Notes: generated by a model not told the origin, from the sequence alone. Shown: positions 43,057-53,572, numbered from the stretch's first letter. The stretch: DNA of 64,000 nucleotides from an uncultured Aquimarina sp. (GCF_947500065.1 NZ_CANMQT010000001.1:744001-808000); one strand, 5' to 3'. Translations and numbers: made by a program.

Positions 43057-46000
43057 CTAATTGTTTTTTTCCTGGTTAGTCTCTCTTATTTTATCTCCAG
43101 ATTTGTTTCCTGCGATTTCTGCAGCTGCTCCTTTTGGTACATCCTTTGTAAATGAATCCGCCACCTTACCAGCTTCTTTACTTTTTGTTGCATTACCTAA
43201 AATTTTTTGATTTTTTTTAACATTAAATCCTTTTTTGATGTTTTTCGTTGCATTTTTTATATCCACATTAGCATTGTCAATTATCTGTTCTGCAGCTGAT
43301 ACTCTAATTTTAGGAGAAATTCTTTTAAGTATATCTTTTGGTATTAGCTCTGATAATCCAGCCTCAACAAATGCTCCTCCAAGTGAAGCCCATAGATCAA
43401 AATTTTTGTCATCTGTATAATCTTTTAGAACATTCTCTAGAGTTTCTATACCAAACTCGAAAAGCTTACCCAGAATTCTTCTATTACTCTTTTTTGCCAA
43501 AAACTTTCCAATTTGTCCTACTCCTCCATCTACTGCTCCTTGAGCTGCTCCCAAAGCACCAGCAATAGCTACATGCCATCCTTTTATTTCTTTAAAAGAA
43601 TCAGGTAAACTTTTTCCATCTAACAGATTGGAACCTACTTGTGCTGCTACTTCTATCAATATTCCTATTATTGCACCTGAAATACAGGTTGGGCAATCTC
43701 CGTTAGGATCACTATATTTTATGGGATTATTAAATGAATAGTTATAAGGTGTCCAATTTCTTAACTCATCTTGGCTCGAAGCGAGTGGATCTAATTGCCA
43801 AAAACGACCTAAAACGTAATCATAAGTTCTGTATTTTGTTAAATCAACAAACAACTCTTCCTGTCTTTCCGTCTTGAATATTTTACTACCTATTCCCTGA
43901 TTATATAAATAATAATTTCTTTTACTAGGTTTAACAGAATTAAATGTCAACCCAAAAGGATAATAATCATCTCGTTGTTTTACTGTCCCATTTTCATCTA
44001 TGGATATCCGTACATTTCCTAAATGATCCGTAAGATTAAATTCGTAGTTATAATTTGTCCCATTTTTAACTACTCGGCCCTCTCCATGTTGAAAAAATTC
44101 TAAAACCTCATTTACATAATGTTTACCAGCAACATAATCCGTTATCGTGATAGTATTATTTATTTTTGCCTCTTTTTTTAGTTTAGTCCCTATGGCATCA
44201 TAAGTATATTGAACATAATTACCATTATCAAAACTCACTAACTCAGGTAGATTACGGTAGTTATAACTGATATTAGTAATCCCTTTATTTTGATCGCTAA
44301 TCATATTACCATTAGGATCATAAGCATAATCATTTAGTAATGTAGAACTATCCAAAAAGCCCAAGTCTTTGATTTTATTAATTTTAGGATTAGGATCGCT
44401 TAATGAAGTAACATCTCCACTATCAGTAACATTGATCAATTGATTTCCACCATTACCATATGAGTAATTAAGCTTATCGATTAGTCTTGCTTGCCCATTA
44501 ACTTCCTTATATCGAGATAAAAGCAAGATATTCCCATTAGCATCATATTGAATCCCATTTACATCTCCTCCTACACTATAAAATCCGTTACGATTAGCAC
44601 TTTCGTAGGTTGCTTTTTTTAATCTACTTAATGGATCATAGGTATACTTAAAAGTTTGGGGATTTGATACACTTCCTATACCTAGTGATGATTTCCAGGT
44701 GATTGCACTAATATTACCATTAAACTGTCCTTCAGTATCGCTACTGTTATATACTAACTCCATTCCAAATCGATCACTCCCTGATATATTGGCTCCATTA
44801 TTAATCTTTGTTAACCAGCCTCGCATATTATAGGCATAATCTATATGTTGAGTATACCTATTTGTTGTGGTTTTATTTAACTTTTTAGCAGATAACTCAC
44901 CTATAGCATTGTACTCATTAATTACTAACTTTTTATTCGTTTTTAATATTCCATTATCCTCAATTTTATGATCCACTTCTTTCAATCGATTCATATGGTC
45001 ATAACTAAATGTTTCCGTAGTGACCAATGCTCCGATATGATGCTCACTTCTATGGGTCATCTTTGTATTTTTAACTAAAGCAGAAATTTTACTACGATAG
45101 GTGTTTTCTATCATATCTTGCCCTTTCTTATGATTATCCGCTATTACTTTTATAGGTCGATAGCGATTATCATAAAATGTAACAGTAGTTAACAAGTCAT
45201 TAGTCCCTAATATCCTAATTTTAGTCCCTGTTACTTGTCCCTTAACAATTGGCAAGAAATCTTGATTGGCTGTTGGAGCCACTTCATTGGTAAACTCATA
45301 ATCATCATAATAGGTAATAGACAATACATCAGATAAGGCCGTTGTATTAGGAAATCCAGAATTGTCATATCCTTCTAACACTCCAGGTCCTGTATAAGAT
45401 TCATCAAAATCAGTAACCTGATTTACTAAGTTTTGCAACGCATATCTGTCTAAATCGCTATCATAAAAACCGGTAATCACAGGACGATTTAGTGCATCAT
45501 ATTTAGTAAACACCCACTGTTTTGGGCAAGATGTAACTGTATTAGAAATTCTAAAACTCTTGTTTCCTGACGAACTAAACTTAAAGCCATCTTTTAAACG
45601 TACTTTACCTGTTGGAGTTAATTTATACGATTTACCTTCATACTTGTATACATCTTTATTACCACTCACAACCTCTATACAATCTGTTCTTTGATTACCG
45701 TCTTGGGTTAGCACTAATCGGTCTCTTTGATCATAAATCATATACATCCAATCTGCTCCAGGTACACGCTTCGCTATCATTCTATCCCTACCATCATATT
45801 CATAACAAAACATCCATTTTTTCTTAAAAATTTCTGAATTAATAAGACTCCAATTATTAGTGCTTTCAATCTCTTGTATCCCTGCAGGAGGAACTACAAA
45901 ACGTAGTCTATTTAATTCATCATAGATATAGTACGTCTTTAAGTCAACAAAAGTGCTTTCTTTTGCCTTTTTAAGGACAACGTTACCTCTTTTATCCGTA

Positions 46001-46677
46001 TACTCAATAGTTCTACCTTCATTATTCCCGGTATTTTCATCCCTCGTTTCTACTACCCATAATTCTTTATCAGCATAAATATCTCCTATCGATATATTAT
46101 CATCCACAACCGTTAAGATCTTAACAGCATCATAGGCTAGATTCGATCTATAGGAATAATCAACAGTGTGCGTACCATCTATGTTCCAAGCTTTCCCAGG
46201 AGCTCCTTGCTTTACAGCCCTACTAATAGGAGAAGCCTCTAATTTTTGCTCAGCTACCGCATAATCTCCTGCTTTACCTCCATGTAAATCATTAAAATGA
46301 TTATCATAAAAATTATTTTGCTCTGCCACAGCAGCAGAACGAAAATTTCCGGTTGTATTCTCTAGAGAAAGAATAGATGAACTCGTATATGGAAGATATT
46401 GTTTTACTTCTCTACCAAAAGCGTCATATGTAACAGGCGTAATAACATCATTCCCATTAGGAGCTCCCCATCGCGTAACGGATTGTTTAGGTCTGCCCAA
46501 ACCATCTATAAATTGAACAGCTTCCTGAACTTGTTCTTTATTATCAATTCCTGATATATCTCCTTTGATAGGTGTACGTGCAATATGTGATTTCACATAA
46601 TTTTCCGTATGCTGTTGTGCAAACCCCGTAAATGTTAAAGCTATAACACTCACAAATAGTAATATGTTCTTTTTCAT
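43057..46677 (-). CDS. DUF6443/RHS-repeat protein with RHS core motif and variable C-terminal tip
   Basis: 1206 residues from ATG 46677 (MKKNILLFVSVIAL), giving a clean signal peptide; an upstream in-frame ATG at 46740 would precede the signal and overlap the previous gene. The N-terminal DUF6443 domain (FIDGLGRPKQSVTRWG, YDAFGREVKQYLPY) is followed by many YD/RHS repeats (YDPLSRLKKATYESANRNG, YDPNGNMISDQNKG) and the RHS core YDYVLGRFWQLDPLASSQDE ending SDPNGD. The last ~212 residues after DPNGD are the variable tip, hydrophobic at first (GAIIGILIEVAAQ) and Lys/Asn-rich later; no known toxin motif seen. No immunity gene follows. Secreted, perhaps a polymorphic toxin shell or adhesin. Confidence 0.85.
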   Translation of the reverse strand: MKKNILLFVSVIALTFTGFAQQHTENYVKSHIARTPIKGDISGIDNKEQVQEAVQFIDGLGRPKQSVTRWGAPNGNDVITPVTYDAFGREVKQYLPYTSSSILSLENTTGNFRSAAVAEQNNFYDNHFNDLHGGKAGDYAVAEQKLEASPISRAVKQGAPGKAWNIDGTHTVDYSYRSNLAYDAVKILTVVDDNISIGDIYADKELWVVETRDENTGNNEGRTIEYTDKRGNVVLKKAKESTFVDLKTYYIYDELNRLRFVVPPAGIQEIESTNNWSLINSEIFKKKWMFCYEYDGRDRMIAKRVPGADWMYMIYDQRDRLVLTQDGNQRTDCIEVVSGNKDVYKYEGKSYKLTPTGKVRLKDGFKFSSSGNKSFRISNTVTSCPKQWVFTKYDALNRPVITGFYDSDLDRYALQNLVNQVTDFDESYTGPGVLEGYDNSGFPNTTALSDVLSITYYDDYEFTNEVAPTANQDFLPIVKGQVTGTKIRILGTNDLLTTVTFYDNRYRPIKVIADNHKKGQDMIENTYRSKISALVKNTKMTHRSEHHIGALVTTETFSYDHMNRLKEVDHKIEDNGILKTNKKLVINEYNAIGELSAKKLNKTTTNRYTQHIDYAYNMRGWLTKINNGANISGSDRFGMELVYNSSDTEGQFNGNISAITWKSSLGIGSVSNPQTFKYTYDPLSRLKKATYESANRNGFYSVGGDVNGIQYDANGNILLLSRYKEVNGQARLIDKLNYSYGNGGNQLINVTDSGDVTSLSDPNPKINKIKDLGFLDSSTLLNDYAYDPNGNMISDQNKGITNISYNYRNLPELVSFDNGNYVQYTYDAIGTKLKKEAKINNTITITDYVAGKHYVNEVLEFFQHGEGRVVKNGTNYNYEFNLTDHLGNVRISIDENGTVKQRDDYYPFGLTFNSVKPSKRNYYLYNQGIGSKIFKTERQEELFVDLTKYRTYDYVLGRFWQLDPLASSQDELRNWTPYNYSFNNPIKYSDPNGDCPTCISGAIIGILIEVAAQVGSNLLDGKSLPDSFKEIKGWHVAIAGALGAAQGAVDGGVGQIGKFLAKKSNRRILGKLFEFGIETLENVLKDYTDDKNFDLWASLGGAFVEAGLSELIPKDILKRISPKIRVSAAEQIIDNANVDIKNATKNIKKGFNVKKNQKILGNATKSKEAGKVADSFTKDVPKGAAAEIAGNKSGDKIRETNQEKNN

Positions 46678-46690
46678 GGTATACAAGGAT

Positions 46691-49600
46691 TTAATTATTA
46701 CTTCCATAATTGTATTCATATTGCTCAAGAGTATTATCATCTTGATCTTTTATGTGAGTTAATCTTTTGAAGTCATCGTACTTATACGATGTTACGATTC
46801 CATTAGGGTCAATTTTCTTAGACACACCAACTCCAATATCATATAATGAAACTTCTATAAATACTCTAGAAGGTAAATTACCTCTCAGAGTCGCTAGTTT
46901 TTGACTTATAAAATTAGAATCATTTGAGTTTTCGATTAAAGATTTATCACTCCCTAAAATTGTTTCTAATTGATTAGATGAGATATTAGAAATCTTAGCA
47001 ACAGGATACCTAGATTTGTATCCCCATAAATAAGATATCGTTAAGCTTTTTGATATTACTTCTTTTATTCTTCCATCAGAATGATATGTAATATTTACCT
47101 CTGGATCCTTGCTATAAAAAGAAGATCGCTTATAAGATCCTAATGTATTTGGTATTGTATTATCATTGTTATATTTAAATAATCCCGAATCAATTGGTGA
47201 AGTAGTCTCAACTCTATATGTATTTACCAAATCTCCCTGGATATCATATACATTACTTACTCCACTGACAATTTGTTGTTCATTATTGGAGTTTTCTAAA
47301 TATTTGACCTGTTCTATTGGTTGACTAAAATATCTTTGTTTTAAAGAACGAAATACACTATCATCATTTGCAAAATCCCTAGGATACAACATGACATCCA
47401 CCCAGGTATTTCCTTCACTATCAGCAGTAATAACTTTTCCTGGATTAATGTGTGAATTTTCTCTAAAATATTCATAATGAATTGATGTATTTACATCCCC
47501 TTCTGTAGCAGAGCCAGCTCCAGGAGTTCCTGTAACGTTTCTGGAAAAAACGGTTTGATCTACTAATCCTTCTGTAATTTCTGTGGATTCTAGTTTAGCC
47601 CATTCCGACCAATAATCGTATATTCTCCATCTAATTTCATCTAATCCATTAGTAGGTAACCCTGCAGCTTGCGGGTGATCTTTCACGTACTCTGCGCGAA
47701 TTCCTGCTAATGCAAATTTCTTAATAAATTCGTATGTATTACTGACTTTTCTTTTGAGTTTTCCATCTGCATTGTAAATACTCATTTCTTTAACCAATGC
47801 CCTTTTCCATGATTGATCTTGTTTAGGAGTCCCTATAATTCCACCGCCGTAATCCTGATCATCATGATAAATGTAATGTGTATAGCCAATATTTTCATTC
47901 TCATCTCCTATGTATTCAAATACATCAATATAAGAAACTGAGTTTGATAATGCGAACCTACTTCTTGATGATCTGTGTGCTATTTGATACACTATATTGC
48001 CACTATATCCATATCGTACTTGATAATAATCTATATCACTTACTTTATTTGTTACAGATAATGCTCCATAATCATATGTCTTTTTATTCAATTGAGTACC
48101 ATCTGTATCAACATTGGTAATTGTTTTTATTCTTAATCCTCCCAAGTATTCAATTGTATCTACTGGATCACCCAGATTATAATAACTTAAGGTTACACTA
48201 AGCGTATTAAAAGGGATTCCATTATTAACTATCTTCAATTGGTAATTACCTGCTGGAAAAACCTTAGCAGGTTCTATTGTAGCATTTTGTGATATATTTT
48301 GATTAAACTCAATAACTTGAGTAGTTGTATTGATAATCATCAAGTTAACCTCACCTGGTTCACCAAAATTAGCATTCCCTAATAGATAATTGATCTTTAA
48401 CCTCTGTGCATCATTTATAGAAAATGGTTTTGTTTTGATTTCTCCTCCAGAAACATAACTGTCTGAAATACTAACATTAGTGAAATTTTTAGGACGCTGC
48501 CCTCCTAGGTTTCGTTGATTTGATTCCCATTCGAAAATAGTTTTTCCTCCCGTAGGATAAATTATCTCTTCTAGAATTCCTGCTTTTGCCAAAGTCGGAA
48601 CCACATCTCTATTAGCTCCTTCCGAAAAATTAGGAGCTTTTGGCATTGGAATAGAATTATTTTTACCATTGAAATATCCGTAGTGATCCATACTATATGA
48701 ATCACGTGGAGGCAGAATTGTTGATTCATAATTAAAGGAATAATTCTTAGGATCTTCTAAACCTGCCTGAACATTAACAGAATTTAATATCAAACGACTT
48801 TTATCCATATTATCGTTTGTATTCCAACCATTCTCATTACTAGTCATAAAGCTAGTATTTAACTTAACATCAATATCTTGATAAGAAATTGTTTGTAACG
48901 CTTTACCTCCGTTTAGATCTAATCTATTTTTATTAGAAGTAAAAGAAGCAGTACCAAATGGTCCTGTAATACTTTTTAGTTTCTTTTTATAGATCTCCAA
49001 AATATTTAGATTATAACAATCTGACAACCCTCCTGGGCCATTTCCTAAAGAAATTCTAAAGGACTGACTTTCAGATCTGGACAAACTATGTAATATTCTT
49101 TCTTGTTCATATGTAAATGTAAATTCCTCATATTCGGAGTTAATCTTTGTCAAATACCAAGCTGATACAAGATTGCTAGCTGATTCAAAACCAATTCCAC
49201 AATTAGAAGATGAATTATTATAGGTAGTTTCTTTCTCAGCGAACTCAAAAACGGTTCCGGTTCCTGTTGTAATAATAAACCTATCTATTTGCCCTAATCC
49301 TGATACATATTCTATTTCAAGATCTTGTAATGAATACAATCGCACATTTCCTTCCAGGTCTATAAAAAACTGACCAGAATAACCCATTACATTAAATGAG
49401 TATATATCAGGATCTGCAGTCCAACCTTGTTTCGTTAAAGCTCGAAACAAGTTAAAATCAGCTTGATTATAATTAGGATCAAAATTATCTGGATCAAAGC
49501 CTTGCGAATAGAATGCTTTTAAAGCAGCTCCTGCTTCATCTTCATTTCCGATAACCGTTCTTGCTATCACGCCACCAGCATTTAATGACCAACCCATACC

Positions 49601-49900
49601 AACCCAAGAGGCAACATCAGTGACTTTGTTTCCAGAGCCATGATAACTTAATGATACCGGAACTGACATGGTATTTCCATTTACTTCAAATAATGGAACA
49701 GCAATCCCTGGAACTCCTGTTGACCCTCCTACTTTATACTCTCCATACTTTCCTAATGATGCAGCTGTAGGAGAAGCTGGTAACACTTGATGATATGGTG
49801 GTGTATTCTCTTCATCTTCTGGCCCTTGCCCAAAAGAACTTATAGTAAATCCTAGTAGTGTTAAAACAAACACTATTCGTTTTATATATATCTTATTCAT
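46691..49900 (-). CDS. RHS/YD-repeat shell protein, N-terminal partner
   Basis: 1069 residues with a signal peptide (to ~25, ISSFG/QG). The first ~450 residues resemble the N-terminal part of split RHS proteins of Bacteroidetes: SLGKYGEYKVGGSTGVPGIAVPLFEVNG, VPVSLSYHGSGNKVTDVASWVGMGWSLNAGGVIARTVIG, NGWNTNDNMDKSRLIL and HYGYFNGK. The C-terminus carries RHS-like YKYDDFKRLTHIKDQDDNT repeats. It lacks the core motif, which is supplied by the next gene 13 bp downstream, so the pair may form one cocoon. Its start overlaps the preceding gene by 8 bp. Confidence 0.8.
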   Translation of the reverse strand: MNKIYIKRIVFVLTLLGFTISSFGQGPEDEENTPPYHQVLPASPTAASLGKYGEYKVGGSTGVPGIAVPLFEVNGNTMSVPVSLSYHGSGNKVTDVASWVGMGWSLNAGGVIARTVIGNEDEAGAALKAFYSQGFDPDNFDPNYNQADFNLFRALTKQGWTADPDIYSFNVMGYSGQFFIDLEGNVRLYSLQDLEIEYVSGLGQIDRFIITTGTGTVFEFAEKETTYNNSSSNCGIGFESASNLVSAWYLTKINSEYEEFTFTYEQERILHSLSRSESQSFRISLGNGPGGLSDCYNLNILEIYKKKLKSITGPFGTASFTSNKNRLDLNGGKALQTISYQDIDVKLNTSFMTSNENGWNTNDNMDKSRLILNSVNVQAGLEDPKNYSFNYESTILPPRDSYSMDHYGYFNGKNNSIPMPKAPNFSEGANRDVVPTLAKAGILEEIIYPTGGKTIFEWESNQRNLGGQRPKNFTNVSISDSYVSGGEIKTKPFSINDAQRLKINYLLGNANFGEPGEVNLMIINTTTQVIEFNQNISQNATIEPAKVFPAGNYQLKIVNNGIPFNTLSVTLSYYNLGDPVDTIEYLGGLRIKTITNVDTDGTQLNKKTYDYGALSVTNKVSDIDYYQVRYGYSGNIVYQIAHRSSRSRFALSNSVSYIDVFEYIGDENENIGYTHYIYHDDQDYGGGIIGTPKQDQSWKRALVKEMSIYNADGKLKRKVSNTYEFIKKFALAGIRAEYVKDHPQAAGLPTNGLDEIRWRIYDYWSEWAKLESTEITEGLVDQTVFSRNVTGTPGAGSATEGDVNTSIHYEYFRENSHINPGKVITADSEGNTWVDVMLYPRDFANDDSVFRSLKQRYFSQPIEQVKYLENSNNEQQIVSGVSNVYDIQGDLVNTYRVETTSPIDSGLFKYNNDNTIPNTLGSYKRSSFYSKDPEVNITYHSDGRIKEVISKSLTISYLWGYKSRYPVAKISNISSNQLETILGSDKSLIENSNDSNFISQKLATLRGNLPSRVFIEVSLYDIGVGVSKKIDPNGIVTSYKYDDFKRLTHIKDQDDNTLEQYEYNYGSNN

Positions 49901-51023
49901 TTGTTTTCGAGATTTTGTTTTCTATTGTATCCAGACGTGTCATCAATTTGGCAATCAATTCTTCCTGGTTTTTAAATTGGTTTTCCTGAGAATATATCGT
50001 CGCTTGTTGTTTCTTAATCTCTTTTTGTTGCGAGATCGTGTATAGCGTTAACTCTTCAATCTTTTCCAAAAGCAAGACATTCATTTGCCCTAATTTCACA
50101 CCATATTCCTCTATTTTGCTTGCAGGTGGAATATTTGGCAAATGACCATTTTCTGAAATGTAACTCTCTACATCGGCTAAAGATTTTAGATCATAATCCT
50201 TTTCAAAAACATAGTCTGGCCAGGAAGTAGCTTCACATACAACTTCTTTAGAACGAATTGTACCATTTACAGATAATTCATCAGTAGGTGTGGTAGTGCC
50301 AATTCCAACTTTTCCGTGTACATAAAAATTGGCATTTTTATCATTTTTACCTACAAAAACAGGATATCCGGTGCTATAATTCAAAAATAATTCTCCCACT
50401 TTTGGGCTAATATGACTTTTACCATTTATATGTCGAGCGATTACTGATCCGTTTCCTGTGCCTCCCACATTTACGTCACCTTGAACGGTCAGCTTTTTAT
50501 CCGGCATCTTGGTGCCAATTCCAACATTACCTCCTGATTTGATGACCATCCAATCTGTATGTTTATTATCTGATGGTGTAAAACCTCTAAATACAAAGCC
50601 TCCATCAGTTCTTCCTAGTGTGTGATTAGAATCTTGCATTTCGAAAATAATTCCATCATTCCATTTCCCAAAATAGTTTATGTCACCAAAGAGTCTAAAC
50701 CCTTCTCCTATATTGGCATATAGATCACCATTTAGGTGTAACTTTCCTTTTGAATTCGTGACACCTATGCCTATTTTATCGACTGTAAGTTTGGAAATAA
50801 CCCCTGAGGAATTCATATCAAAAAGCACTTGTCCTGTTCGAAAAAATCTTAAACTACCTGCATAGTTATCAATATGCCAAGGCTTATAATTACTATTACT
50901 GTTTTTAAGTAGAAGTTCTCCTCCTTCCTTATCATTATTTTGAGGGTTGGCAACCAAAGTTTGCGCATATCCGTGTGAAGCTAAAAAGCTAAATAAAACG
51001 AGTACAAAAAATATTCTTTTCAT
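49893..51023 (-). CDS. Secreted tail-fibre-like protein with WPDYVF C-terminal module (paralogue c)
   Basis: 376 residues. A signal peptide ends near residue 20 (SHGYAQ). The middle carries short beta repeats with the VGIGT motif (GNVGIGTKMPDKKLTVQGDVNVGG, GIGTTTPTDELSVNGTIRSKEV), known in phage-tail-like and flavobacterial cell-surface proteins. The C-terminus is a ~100-residue module: SWPDYVFEKDYDLKSLADVE, then NGHLPNIPPASKIEEYGVKLGQMNVLLLEKIEELTLYTI and a coiled coil. Third of three paralogues; overlaps the RHS gene by 8 bp. Function unknown; the position suggests a part of the RHS secretory or surface complex. Confidence 0.75.
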   Translation of the reverse strand: MKRIFFVLVLFSFLASHGYAQTLVANPQNNDKEGGELLLKNSNSNYKPWHIDNYAGSLRFFRTGQVLFDMNSSGVISKLTVDKIGIGVTNSKGKLHLNGDLYANIGEGFRLFGDINYFGKWNDGIIFEMQDSNHTLGRTDGGFVFRGFTPSDNKHTDWMVIKSGGNVGIGTKMPDKKLTVQGDVNVGGTGNGSVIARHINGKSHISPKVGELFLNYSTGYPVFVGKNDKNANFYVHGKVGIGTTTPTDELSVNGTIRSKEVVCEATSWPDYVFEKDYDLKSLADVESYISENGHLPNIPPASKIEEYGVKLGQMNVLLLEKIEELTLYTISQQKEIKKQQATIYSQENQFKNQEELIAKLMTRLDTIENKISKTNE

Positions 51024-51041
51024 ATCTTAATCTTATTTTTT

Positions 51042-51998
51042 TTATTGTTTTTTATGAGTAATTTCTTTTTTTAATGTTTCCAATTCTTTATTCATTTGAA
51101 TCACATAAAGAGTAAGCTCTTCAATTTTTTCTAACAACTTCACATTCATCGCTGTTAATTTCACACCCTCTTTTGCTACTTCTCTTGCCGATGGGATATT
51201 AGAAAGATGTCCATTTTCTTTGATATAGTTTTCTACTACGCTCAATGGTTTTAAGTCATATTCTTCCTCAAAAACATAGTCTGGCCAAGAAGTTGCTTCA
51301 CACAATACTTCCTTGGATCTAACTAATCCATTAACTTCTAACTTGTGTGTAGGTGTTGTAGTTCCGATACCTACATTTCCTGAGCGTAAAATTCTCATTT
51401 TAGGCATCCCCCAATTAATATTGGTATCTTTTCCCGTAGATCCTGGAGATACCAAGAAATCCATAGCTCCTCCATTACCAAAAAACATAATGGCACCTGC
51501 TCCGTTATTGTAACTACCAATATCATTGGCATATTTGGTATTACCAGTTGCTGAAAGTCCTCCTCCTATAGTCAGATCTTTATACGCATTGAATAATAGT
51601 GCATGAGACCCACTCCAATCATATGTTGCTAATTGAATCTTGGTATAATCAGTTTTTGCAGATTCTAGATTTCCACCGTAGGTAAAAGAACCTTTGATTC
51701 TAAAAGTTCCAAATACATTTAAAGCAGCTGTAGGAGTTGCCCCCACAGGTCCCCAAGTCCATCCTCTACCAGTAGTATTACTCATATTAGATTTGATAGA
51801 GTAATCCGTAACTGGTCCAAATTTATACTCCGCAGTATTTCCCATATGGATTTTATAATTATCACTACCCCAAAAACGCAACCCATTTCCATTCCCTGGT
51901 GTGACATTACGGATAGGTATTGCCGTCTGTGCAAATGATGCGTGAAAAATTGAAGAAACTAAGAACAGTGTCAATAAAGCTATTATGTGTGTTTTCAT
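51042..51998 (-). CDS. Secreted tail-fibre-like protein with WPDYVF module (paralogue b)
   Basis: 318 residues, the shortest of the three. A signal peptide ends near residue 23 (ASFAQ). The middle has beta repeats including SGNVGIGTTTPTHKLEVNGL (~ 208-227), and the C-terminus reads RSKEVLCEATSWPDYVFEEEYDL, SVVENYIKENGHLSNIPSAREV and GVKLTAMNVKLLEKIEELTLYVIQMNKELETLKK, matching paralogues a and c. It lies 12 bp downstream of paralogue a and 18 bp upstream of paralogue c, so it belongs to the same operon. Confidence 0.75.
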   Translation of the reverse strand: MKTHIIALLTLFLVSSIFHASFAQTAIPIRNVTPGNGNGLRFWGSDNYKIHMGNTAEYKFGPVTDYSIKSNMSNTTGRGWTWGPVGATPTAALNVFGTFRIKGSFTYGGNLESAKTDYTKIQLATYDWSGSHALLFNAYKDLTIGGGLSATGNTKYANDIGSYNNGAGAIMFFGNGGAMDFLVSPGSTGKDTNINWGMPKMRILRSGNVGIGTTTPTHKLEVNGLVRSKEVLCEATSWPDYVFEEEYDLKPLSVVENYIKENGHLSNIPSAREVAKEGVKLTAMNVKLLEKIEELTLYVIQMNKELETLKKEITHKKQ

Positions 51999-52010
51999 AT
52001 TTAATTTGAT

Positions 52011-53381
52011 TTAATTTGATTCTATTTTATCTAATCTAGATTGTAGCTCAAGAAGTTGTATTTCGAGTCCTTTTAATACTTTATTTTCTCTTTGTAGCGT
52101 ATTAATTTTTGAATTTTGAATTTTGAGTTCTTTTTGTTGCTGTATTGTATAGAGTGTAAGCTCTTCGATCTTTTCTAATAGTTTTACATTCATTGCTCCT
52201 AATGTGATCCCATTATCTAACACTTCTTTTGCAGCAGGAATATTTGGTAAGTGGCCATTTCTTAGAATGTAGCTTTCTACTTCATTAAGAGGTTTTAAAT
52301 CATACTCCTTTTCAAAAACATAATCTGGCCATGATGTTGCTTCTACTGTGACTTCTTTAGAACGAATAGTTCCATTATTCTCCAATTTCCCATTTACATA
52401 TAAACCCGTTCTTTGGATTTTTAAGACTTCAATATTTCCTAGTGACCAGTGTTTATGATTAAATGAAAAGTAATCATCCTGATCATCAGACATCTGAAAA
52501 GAAAGTCGCGTGCCAGTACCCGGTCCGTAACGTTCCGCCTTTATCGAGGAAATATCATCAGAGTGTGCTCTAAACAATAAAGCCCCAGAAGCATTGGATT
52601 GAATTGGAAGGTATATATTACCGTTTACTTCTAGTTTTTGTGTTGGATTTGTTGTTCCGATTCCTAATGATCCTTCTATGCTCTGGATTCCTTTATTATT
52701 CAATACTTTTGCCCAAGTTCCTACTCCGTCTTTATTGGTACTTCTAAAATATAGTGTTGGTTTAATATTAGAATTCTTTATTGCTAATTGACCATTGTAT
52801 TTATATTGAGCACTGTTAGAACTATGATTCATATTGATCCCCCAAAACCATTGATTTACTTCTGGAGCATTAGTACCATTATAACTCTGATAAAAACCAC
52901 TCTGCCATAAAGAATTCCAATTACTAGTATCATTAGGATCAGAAAGAGATAGTTTATCAGCTTTAATTTTTCCCTTTACCTCTAATTTTTCAGAAGGATT
53001 TATTGTTCCAACTCCTACATTACCATTATGATTAATGATCATATCATAACCCAAGTTGGTCGTATTATTATGAGGGACTTTAAATCCTAAATATCCTTGA
53101 TTATTACCTGTTGAATACAATGATATATCCGAGTGTAACATCCCTCCAGAATTACTTTTTGCTCGAAATCTTAAAGTTGCTTCCTTGCCCAAAGCATCAT
53201 TTTCTAATCGCAATAAATTTGTATAATCACCATTAAGTGTTAACAATCCATTATTCGTAATTGTAGTTCCAATACCTACCGCACCATTTTGTTTAAAAGT
53301 TGTTCCATTTATTGTTTGATCTTGGGCGTTTACCCCAATAACAACACCTATTAATACAACTACTAATATTTTTTTTATCAT
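52011..53381 (-). CDS. Secreted tail-fibre-like protein with WPDYVF module (paralogue a), first gene of the RHS operon
   Basis: 456 residues. Signal peptide (to ~19, GVNAQ). Repeated VGIGT motifs occur at about 35, 122 and 240 (GAVGIGTTITNNGLLTLNG, NGNVGVGTINPSEKLEVKG, GSLGIGTTNPTQKLEVNG), each followed by a short beta stretch. The C-terminal module is SWPDYVFEKEYDLKPLNEVE, NGHLPNIPAAKEVLDNGI, TLGAMNVKLLEKIEELTLYTIQQQKEL with a final coiled coil. First of five same-strand genes with gaps of 12-18 bp or overlaps; its promoter must lie in 53382-53570, where I do not recognise a clear TAnnTTTG box. Confidence 0.75.
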   Translation of the reverse strand: MIKKILVVVLIGVVIGVNAQDQTINGTTFKQNGAVGIGTTITNNGLLTLNGDYTNLLRLENDALGKEATLRFRAKSNSGGMLHSDISLYSTGNNQGYLGFKVPHNNTTNLGYDMIINHNGNVGVGTINPSEKLEVKGKIKADKLSLSDPNDTSNWNSLWQSGFYQSYNGTNAPEVNQWFWGINMNHSSNSAQYKYNGQLAIKNSNIKPTLYFRSTNKDGVGTWAKVLNNKGIQSIEGSLGIGTTNPTQKLEVNGNIYLPIQSNASGALLFRAHSDDISSIKAERYGPGTGTRLSFQMSDDQDDYFSFNHKHWSLGNIEVLKIQRTGLYVNGKLENNGTIRSKEVTVEATSWPDYVFEKEYDLKPLNEVESYILRNGHLPNIPAAKEVLDNGITLGAMNVKLLEKIEELTLYTIQQQKELKIQNSKINTLQRENKVLKGLEIQLLELQSRLDKIESN

Positions 53382-53572
53382 TTTTTTTACATTTTTTTGA
53401 CTAATTATTGATATCCGAGAACAGTAGTTTTAAAGTTCATTTTAGAATAAAAACTTGTAGTACTACTTTTATAATGAGATTGAATTTTAATTCCTGGTAA
53501 CCCCTAAATAAATCTCCTTTCAAAAAGTAGTTCAAGAAGTATTTTTTTGTTACCCAGAAATAGGAAAATAAA

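Noticed and set aside
43057..53381. Contractile injection system or phage tail cluster
   Set aside because: The tail-fibre-like proteins all have signal peptides, and no sheath, tube, baseplate or ATPase gene is present.
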